Positions 59,101 to 64,000 of a stretch of 64,000 bases of DNA are shown in pieces. The notes beneath the pieces are model-generated. The model did no database searches. It was not told the origin of the DNA and saw nothing but the letters and a program-made list of their open reading frames with translations. Positions within the stretch are counted from its first letter, which is position 1. The number at the start of each line of letters is the position of its first letter. This stretch comes from Atriophallophorus winterbourni (taxonomy: Eukaryota > Platyhelminthes > Trematoda > Plagiorchiida > Microphallidae), in NCBI GenBank assembly GCA_013407085.1, contig JACCGJ010010800.1:1-64000 (forward strand). The letters are read 5' to 3'. A program made the translations under genes and the position numbers.

Positions 59101-62100
59101 GAACGCTCCAAATGGGAAGAAGTGCCATCGCACATCTGTTCCCGTGTAGATGGTTCCAGAGGGACTTGCTGAAATCCAATTGAAATATCGGTGAATACTG
59201 TGCGTCGATAATAATAACCAAGTCCAGCTTCTGGCCTGCACGAGTGGCTCCCCGAGCCCGGCGGAACTGCTTCTACCAACAGGAGAAGGGGCGAGGGCGA
59301 GTGACTGGCGCCTGAAAACCAGTTTGCTTCGGGCAGATGTAGCTCGTTAGCCTGGGAGGGCATTTCATCTAAGGGAAGGAAAACCCTGATTTTAACCTCC
59401 GCTGCCTTGTGGGATACCCGATCGCGGGAAAGGCTTCGGGAGAAAACCCTGAGGAAAAACCTGGAACAGAGTCTGGTAGACCACCTCTTTCTGGCAACTC
59501 CCTGCTGCCTTGCAGGTCGCACTTGGTTGTGCAAAGGCTAGAGAAGCTGACTCGAACAAACGCCGAGTGGTGCTGGGGACGCCGCTTTGTACCCAAATTC
59601 CCAAGAATCTTCTTTGAAGCCGACTCATCCTCCAGGAGGAGATAGTCGCACAAAGTAAAGTAAAGTAGTCTCCTTAAAAGAGTCCTAGGTTCGTTTGACC
59701 CCAATATTGCCTGCAAATTGATTTCAACGTACATCCGTCCTCATGTTGAATAGCTATACCGCATGGGATCCTTGGTTGAAAAAAGATATTCTGCTATTAG
59801 AAACTCCCAGCGCAGAGCGACAAACTCGTCCTGGACTATCCAATTATCCATAACGCGACTTAAATTATTGAATTTGCATTCGGCTGATACAGACGGAAAC
59901 GAGGAGCACTTATATTCATTTGGACAGTGCTTAATCAACAAAATCATCCTTGCGGTCATTTGTTTCATCTTTCCCATAACAACATCTGCGAGGTCACCAA
60001 TTAAAACTTTACAACAGCATAGCAGGTTGAACTGCCGCAAATATGCATTTTCCGTTCGCAATGTGCAACTGTGGAACAGTTTACCTACTCATGTGGTACA
60101 ATCTGGAACTGTTGAAGTTTTCAAAAAATCACTAGATATCCACATGGAAAAGTATGTTTTTTGTGTTTGACAATAATCTAACAATATTTTGATATTTTTA
60201 CCATCCGACCCGATGTACATTTTTGTGGGTCTTGTAAAGCATAGCTTTTTACCTGCATATAATCTATGAATAAATCTATGAATGAATAAATAACAATTTT
60301 CATTATTAAAGGACGGCACCATCAAAATTTCCTATTCATTTTGGTTAAGCCGGACAGATCCGATTTGTCCGATTTGCTAACCTAAATCTAGATAACGAAA
60401 TGTAAGGTGAGGGAATATTTCGAAAGAGAAGTGAGAGCTGGAAGAGTGAGGAACGATAAATACTGCGACTCACAGCGGTTTCCAGAGATAACGTTTCTTT
60501 TCACAGCTGCTGACAAGATAAACTATTAAAGCCTGTCTTAATATTTTGTGACGTGGATTCGCAGCTCCAGTGTGAATCGAGAAAAAGCCATTGCTGACGC
60601 TAACAAACCAATTCAATCGTTCATACTGACATGTACACATGTATGTATGTATGAAAGCACAAGCCTGATGCAGGCAAAGTGCCGCACCATCACAGACTGC
60701 ACGTGGGCTAAGATACTGTCAGGTTGCACAGGCCTAGACAGATATTAGGAAGAAAAAGAAACAGGAAATGGAAATGCTGGTGAGACTCCAGCCTGTTTCA
60801 GCATGCAGCCCACTACCTCCGGCCAATCAATTTAGCACAAAGTACTGCACGATTGCACATCATGTACACATGAATAACGCATGATGTTACAATGGGTGGA
60901 GAAAAACTACAACCAACAACCGAATGTTACACGAAAAGACAGTCAGATGTGTCTTTCATTCTAAACTCACACAACAAATTTACTAACCTCGGTCTCTTCC
61001 GTTTGTGGCACAGAAACTCTGAGACTGCAATCTGTGTGATCCGCCAGCAGTGTGGAACGATTCACATCACCCGAGTCAGTATTGTTTTGTGAAGACGACG
61101 GGTGTGCAGCAATCACGGTGAGCCTATCCCGAGTGTTTGGTGAAATGGGGTTTTCGTGTCTATGTAGACTGGTTCCATGACGATGATTGATCGCATTATT
61201 GGATTCCGAGACAGCCAGGTCAGATCCCACGTCATTGTATTCGGTATCGGATGGCAAGACATCGGTAGACCAGGTGTCGCTAATTGTTGAACGGATTTCG
61301 GCTGCAAATCGGGAAAAAAGTCAGGGATAGCAATCAGTGTCACTTGGTAATGAGAAGTTTGTAAAAATCGATGAAACGTAGATTCGATCTTGGATAGCCG
61401 GGAAGAAATCCAGTATGACAAAGGCTAAATGCAAGCAGAAAGTAGATTTTTAGTGAGGGCACCGCTTGTTATAAAACACTGTTGCCAGTGCTTTATCAAT
61501 GGATGAGAATATTCGGTTTACCTGTGATTAACGACATCATAAAAAATGTACCTAGACAAACATGGAAAAGTCTACCAGTTTGTCGCAGATGAAAAGAATG
61601 AAACGCATGATACAGATGTGGAGAGCTAATAGAAGAGAATTACAAAAGATGAGCAAAAGACTTTTCGTCAAAAACTTTTGGGATAAGAGTACAATGAAGA
61701 TGAAGACCAGTTCAGTAAATTGCGGATTGGACGTTTTGAGTGTAAGGCTGTGCTGTATTGTTCGTCACCAATGATGAGCTGAAACTTTGAACTTGCTCAA
61801 GGTGTAACGCTACTATTACTTATTTGCCTATACAGAAACCCGGTCAAGCAATATTCTATCCACTTTGTCCCGGTAACATTACCTATCACCTATTCTATCG
61901 GAATCAACATCCCACACGATAAAAATCAGGTACACGAAACAAAAACCGAATCAATGTCATCCAAGAGATATCAAACTACGGACGGAAATGAATGAAGATG
62001 GGTGATCAGTCTACACTGACGTTAACAATATCACTTGAACAAAAAACCAATTAAGTCTCACCCAACGCTGAATTCACTCAACTTTCCAAGCAGTCTCAAA

Positions 62101-63590
62101 GCAGTCGATTTTTTCAGTTATAACATACAAACCTTTGAGAAACATAAAACAAAACCACCGTTGTCCACTGATTGCCGTTCACGCAAAAATGTGTGCGAAC
62201 TCTGGTGATATTTCGATTCGAACTTAAGGCATTTTCCATATTCCACTGCGCAAGATCACGGACTTATGATGTGGTCATTTCCTTCAGCCTGCACCAAGAT
62301 GTGCAAATAAGGCGCAGCACGATGAGTATGTTGCAGTATTGTAACAGCGGTTCCTTCATCATCACCATCATCATGATCATCATTAACAGCATTACACAAG
62401 GGAGCAAGTATCCAGTTCTTAATTGCCATACAATTATGACATGTTACAAAGCTTGAAAAGATGAAGGAAGGGCAGGACATAAAAAACTATTTTACTTGCG
62501 TTCAATCGAGCATTGTGAACAAGTAAAGTAATATCAGCATGACAGCTTCCTTGCGGCTTTCACTGTCACGCATCATAACAAGCTTTCCTCGCCACTTCAC
62601 TTGATAACAGACAAGATTAATCAAATGCACTCCAAGAAGATGTCCGCATCAAGTCCGCCACTGAACACGAGTTCTTCAAACTAACGACCGTGTGTCATCA
62701 GCATGCGTCAACAGGCCTCGGCAACCTTAGAACGCGGTCGCAAACGAATGGAATGAATGTCGCAGCCTATGGTTGTCAAAATGTAGCTTTGGAACAACGT
62801 AGCTAGCAAGACCGCGTTGGGAAATCGTCTTTTACAACGAGGTGGATCAAAACCATTAATAGGGAACATCAACAAACGAGACTATTTCTATGCGTATTTA
62901 GTTAAACCAGTCCGGTTTCTGAGACAAAGTGGTATAATGATTTCGGTTCACATCTATGCTATACCTGTAAAAACGGATCAGCCATTGAGAACTCAAGATG
63001 GGTTGAGAAAAAAATAAGAGAATATTGAATAAAATGAGAAAAATTCCCATTTCCAATGAACGTGGAAACCAACATAACTGAAGTTAGAGCAGCAACGAAA
63101 AAAATTGTCAGAAAAACGAATCAAAACAACGTCGTTAGCAACATTTACTCTGTTATGATGTGAAAACTAAAGGATAAAAAGCGCATGTAGAGAGAAAACC
63201 AACCTTCCGGATGGCGCATCGGGGGCGGTAGGTCGAACTTTCGGAATTTATCTGTGATATCTGGTGTCTCGATGCTATGTATGATTGTCGAAGGGACTGC
63301 GCCGTTCGGTAAAACCAAGCCAGCTCGAACATACGTTCTAGTTCCTGGTGGGTAACTTCCGGTAGGACCTCTGGATGTGCTACTGGTGAACGAGAGCGGT
63401 GTCACACGGCCAGAAACGTTTGCCGAGGAAAGAGGCAGATCGGACAAGGCTTCCTGTTCTTCATCCAGTCGAGATGAGCTTAAATTCGCTTGGGGTCCTA
63501 ACTCACGAGCACCGATGTCACCATTTTGAAGATGTACACCACAAGATGAACAAGTATCCACGCTGTATTGTTCCTCACGATCGGGAATAC
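47232..63590 (-). CDS. GAPVD1: GTPase-activating protein and VPS9 domain protein homologue, C-terminal ten exons
   Basis: Exons in transcript order: 63590-63204, 61301-60988, 59168-58943, 56413-56246 (or from 56429), 53715-53390, 52002-51725, 50183-49806, 49033-48901, 48275-48144, 47396-47232; phases fit throughout, giving about 834 residues. Diagnostic matches to human GAPVD1: ITDKFRKFDLPP; TISDTWSTDVLPSDTE (human SETWSTDVLGSD and SEAWSVEVLPSDSE); RKRRTYFAYLSTVKTRLL; and the VPS9 segment DMIACLRRVHERIAA ... ALSADDILPVLIFALIQ joined to ANPPRLL. In other animals the protein couples a RasGAP domain to a Rab5/Rab31 exchange domain in endocytosis. The RasGAP half and the start lie beyond the right edge of the window. 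Confidence 0.92.
47818..48010 (+). repeat. SINE family A, 5'-truncated copy
   Basis: Starts at ATCGTGCTAAATTGATTGGC; otherwise close to the consensus, ending GGATCAGGCTTGTGCTTTCA. Intron between the last two GAPVD1 exons. Confidence 0.9.
49358..49704 (+). repeat. SINE family A: head fragment plus full-length copy
   Basis: A head fragment (49358-49440, GATGTGTAATCGTGCAGCAT) is followed by a complete copy from ACGGATGTGCAATCGTGCAG at about 49468 to GATCAGGCTTGTGCTTTCA at about 49700. Confidence 0.85.
50265..50535 (-). repeat. Two degenerate hammerhead repeats in tandem
   Basis: Reverse strand, about 175 bp apart: TTGATGATGGCCAAACTGTC with AAAACCGGT near 50285-50320, and CGGATGACGACAAACAAGCA with AAAAACCGGT near 50470-50510; both keep the GGGATGTGAGCA block. 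The core CTGATGA is mutated in each (C3 or U4) and the G of GAAA is lost. They are in sense orientation within a GAPVD1 intron. Confidence 0.6.
50795..50945 (+). repeat. SINE family A, internally deleted copy
   Basis: GAGCTGAATGCGGAAACACG, CTGGAGTCTCACTGTCATAA, then directly TGTCTAGACCTGGGCAACC; 3' end GGATCAGCCTTGTGATG. Confidence 0.75.
50946..51724. other. Intron sequence, nothing recognised
   Basis: AT-rich GAPVD1 intron between exons f and g without a repeat that I can name. Confidence 0.4.
51725..53715 (-). CDS. GAPVD1: GAPVD1 exons e-f: start of the C-terminal helical domain
   Basis: Exon 53715-53390: SVEQMMNRYRRQSDAAMSS (human VAEDILDKYRNAIKRTSPSD), TLEHVKRGLYEIFSH (human YRDAKKKLRLALCSAD), ending IEYYNFQ. 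Exon 52002-51725: DIRLTTKLREIRRLLDSLME, ALRLMEGLLQERKRRRTYFA, matching human LKVQIAEAINLQDKNL ... EDYRKRAPYIAYL. The last donor (AAACG/GTTCGT) is weak but is the only one giving the phase required by the next exon. Confidence 0.88.
52316..52550 (-). repeat. SINE family A copy (one arm of an inverted pair)
   Basis: TGTATGAAAGCACAAGCCTG to CGATTGCACATCTGTGC; pairs with the opposite-strand copy at 52658-52892. Confidence 0.88.
52658..52892 (+). repeat. SINE family A copy (other arm of an inverted pair)
   Basis: ACGGATGTGCAATCGTGCAG to GATTGTGCTCTCATACCATG. Opposite orientation to the copy 107 bp upstream. Confidence 0.88.
53064..53192. repeat. (TATG)n microsatellite attached to a SINE A tail
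   Basis: About 32 TATG units with two or three variants. It runs directly into the tail end of the SINE A copy at 53193, so it is an expanded SINE tail. The open frames it creates on both strands are meaningless. Confidence 0.95.
53193..53330 (-). repeat. SINE family A, partial copy with expanded tail
   Basis: AGCCTGAATACAAGCAAAGTG and CCGCACAGCTATAGACT; the 5' half is lost or replaced by TTAGCCATGG-like repeats. Confidence 0.65.
53775..53880 (-). repeat. SINE family A, 3' fragment
   Basis: AGAAAGCACAGGCCTGATCC, AGGCAAAGTGCCGCACAGTC, GATTGCCCAGGCCTAAACAG. Confidence 0.8.
54062..54295 (+). repeat. SINE family A, diverged full-length copy
   Basis: CCACGGATGTGCAATGGTGC to GGATCAGGATTGTGATTTCA, CATACATAA tail. 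Confidence 0.85.
55049..55312 (-). repeat. SINE family A with perfect 15 bp target duplication
   Basis: GCATAGAATAAGTGT at 55049-55063 and 55298-55312 bracket a 234 bp element that starts with TATG repeats and ends CGATTGCACATCCGT-like (here CTATTGCACATCCGT). This copy fixes the SINE ends. Confidence 0.95.
55555..55635 (+). repeat. SINE family A, rearranged fragment
   Basis: CGGTAGTGAACTGCATGCCA, CACTGCCATTGCTATTTTC, then an out-of-order head piece AATACTGCACAATTCCACAT. Confidence 0.6.
55690..56060 (+). repeat. SINE-like family C copy
   Basis: GACAGACAGCATTACACCGG through GTGCCTACACCTCGAATGGA and GCGGCTTTCACTGCCATGC to ACACTCCAAGAAGATGC, collinear with 28370-28740. Confidence 0.85.
56246..59168 (-). 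CDS. GAPVD1: GAPVD1 exons c-d: linker
   Basis: Exon 59168-58943 encodes QVPLEPSTREQMCDG ... VIINGVHAFKEGCSKLK, whose HAFKEG lines up with human MEAFKQRHSYPERL. Exon d encodes TSNRPMSHKDLSG, matching human VSSVRRPMSDPS. Two acceptors are possible for exon d: TTTCCAG before 56429 has the better pyrimidine tract but shifts the frame, while GTCAG before 56413 keeps phase. I use 56413. A missed micro-exon would be the alternative. Confidence 0.75.
56728..56962 (-). repeat. SINE family A copy
   Basis: Close to consensus from GGTATGAAAGCACAAGCC. Flanks TATTGAAATTA and TATTGCAATTA (one mismatch) are a likely 11 bp target duplication. Confidence 0.88.
57545..57588 (+). ncRNA. Degenerate hammerhead motif
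   Basis: Stem I CCCCTAC/GTGGGG pairs (one G-T), but the core is CAGATAAG instead of CTGATGAG, and helix II and III are damaged (GTGC/GTAC; ATCGGT). Followed by the family block GTGTGTGAGGGAAATGCATG. Antisense to GAPVD1. Not expected to cleave. Confidence 0.55.
57620..58942. other. GAPVD1 intron, no element recognised
   Basis: Includes TTTATTTATATTTATTT-type low complexity near 57625-57645 and a short GT run near 58425-58440. Open frames at 57833 and 58114 show no recognisable domain. Confidence 0.4.
59215..59675 (+). mobile_element. RTE head-to-tail deletion derivative (SINE-like)
   Basis: 59215-59600 matches the RTE 5' UTR at 11655-12070 nearly continuously (GGCCTGCACGAGTGGCT, GGAAGGAAAACCCTGA, GAAAGGCTTCGGGAGAAAAC, TCGAACAAACGCCGAGTGGT). 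It then passes directly to GAAGCCGACTCATCC ... CGCACAAAGTAAAGTAAAG, the RTE 3' end at 15117-15160. All coding sequence is missing. It lies 46 bp upstream (in transcript sense) of GAPVD1 exon c, in reverse orientation to the gene. Confidence 0.85.
59676..60300 (+). mobile_element. CR1/Jockey-like RT C-terminal fragment
   Basis: TRVLGSFDPNIACKLISTYIRPHVE, a stop, then SLVEKRYSAIRNSQRRATNS, and KYAFSVRNVQLWNSLPTHVV; the frame ends near 60168. The 3' UTR to about 60300 is AT-rich. The RTE derivative was probably inserted in or next to it. Confidence 0.7.
60630..60872 (-). repeat. SINE family A with perfect 12 bp target duplication
   Basis: CATGTACACATG at 60630-60641 and 60861-60872 brackets the element, which lacks part of the head. 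Confidence 0.92.
60988..63590 (-). CDS. GAPVD1: GAPVD1 exons a-b: linker with WSTDVLPSD motif
   Basis: Exon 63590-63204 (phase 1 in, phase 1 out) is Ser/Pro/Thr-rich, with a CSSCGVHLQNGD pair of cysteines and ends IETPDITDKFRKFDLPPPMRH. Exon 61301-60988 carries the highly conserved TISDTWSTDVLPSDTEYND and a disordered acidic tail. This is the low-complexity linker between RasGAP and VPS9 parts; only the short motifs are conserved. The first exon in the window cannot be the gene start because it opens in mid-codon. Confidence 0.88.
61302..62354. other. GAPVD1 intron, no element recognised
   Basis: No named repeat or exon found; the 70-codon frame at 61562 is Met/Arg/Lys-rich and unlikely to be real. 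Confidence 0.4.
62355..62690 (+). repeat. SINE-like family C copy
   Basis: CATCATCACC-type repeat, TAACAGCATTACAC, CTTCCTTGCGGCTTTCACTG, CCTCGCCACTTCACTTGATA, CACTCCAAGAAGATGTCC. Confidence 0.82.
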
Positions 63591-63649
63591 CTATAGGGAT
63601 AGATTTAATCATGAGAGAAATGTATATCAAAATTACGAGCGTGAAAAAA

Positions 63650-63890
63650 CAACCTCATGACCTGTAACGTTGATGTCGCGCTACTCGTTCACAACACTTG
63701 CTTGAATGTATATTCGATTCGAGATGTAGGCATCGCATTCCTGTATGTATTTACCTAGTCTTCTAGAGGTTCAGTAGCTTTTTAGTCCCCCACCCTCCCA
63801 CATGTTTGGGGTTTCAATGTGTCGGGGTTATATGGCAGTTAAGTACTCAGGTGTAATGCTGCCCATGATGAGGATGAGGATGAATCAGAT
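63650..63890 (-). repeat. SINE-like family C, reverse-orientation copy
   Basis: GCTACTCGTTCACAAC, ACTTGCTTGAATG, ATGGCAGTTAAGTACTCAGG, GTGTAATGCTGCCC followed by GATGAGGATGAGGATGA, the ATG-type tail. This orientation shows the tail at the 3' end. Confidence 0.78.
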
Positions 63891-64000
63891 TGAAGAGATC
63901 ACGTAAAAGCATCATCCACGTAGTATAATGCAAGGTTTTCGGGATGAATGGAATGGATCATCTTGATAATAGGTAAGGTAGCGCGATTATATGAACTTGC

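Noticed and set aside
22240..60872. Family A as a Helitron/Helentron derivative because of its terminal hairpin and microsatellite
   Set aside because: Perfect target duplications of 12-15 bp at three loci fit LINE-driven retroposition; Helitrons make none.
14..64000. tRNA, rRNA, spliced-leader RNA or CRISPR features
   Set aside because: No sequence with the expected box motifs, folds or repeat-spacer pattern was found by eye; a tRNAscan or Infernal run would be needed to be sure.

Overview
The window is nuclear DNA of an invertebrate animal, most likely a parasitic flatworm and probably a digenean fluke. I base this on the gene architecture (a 5' cluster of 32-69 nt introns followed by introns of 0.6-1.9 kb) and on the repeat mix (RTE, CR1-like, Penelope-like and Ty3/gypsy retroelements, pogo relics, many short retroposons, hammerhead-ribozyme repeats). 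Species cannot be fixed from sequence alone. There are no rRNA genes, CRISPR arrays or bacterial genes, and I saw no convincing tRNA.

Left third (1-22 kb): a transposon graveyard without a host gene that I could recognise. From left to right it holds an RT scrap, a decayed Ty3/gypsy element, a Penelope-like element with a GIY-YIG domain, a CR1-like element broken by an older CR1 end and a pogo-type deletion derivative, and a second CR1-like element split by a full-length 3.6 kb RTE element with a target-site duplication. A 5'-truncated CR1, a CR1 3' end and a reverse-strand RTE-like endonuclease fragment follow.

Middle (25.0-45.5 kb, + strand): a complete 25-exon gene that I could assemble in phase from start to stop (about 1,453 aa). 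Its product matches RAB3GAP2, the non-catalytic subunit of the Rab3 GTPase-activating complex, which also acts on Rab18. Right (63.6-47.2 kb, - strand): the last ten exons of a GAPVD1/Gapex-5 homologue, ending in a VPS9 Rab5-family exchange domain; its RasGAP half lies beyond the right edge. The two genes converge tail to tail, 1.7 kb apart, and both act in Rab membrane traffic.

Introns of both genes are filled with short retroposons. Family A is a SINE of about 235 bp with a (TATG/CATA)n tail and 12-15 bp target duplications, with about 24 copies. Family C is a SINE-like repeat of about 350 bp with an (ATG)n tail, with 5 copies. A third family carries hammerhead ribozymes; one copy (32861-32902, - strand) has every canonical element and sits in a 151 bp insertion with a perfect 10 bp target duplication, and other copies lie in tandem. 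A further repeat joins an RTE 5' head directly to an RTE 3' tail. The hammerhead retroposon family is the most interesting system in the window.
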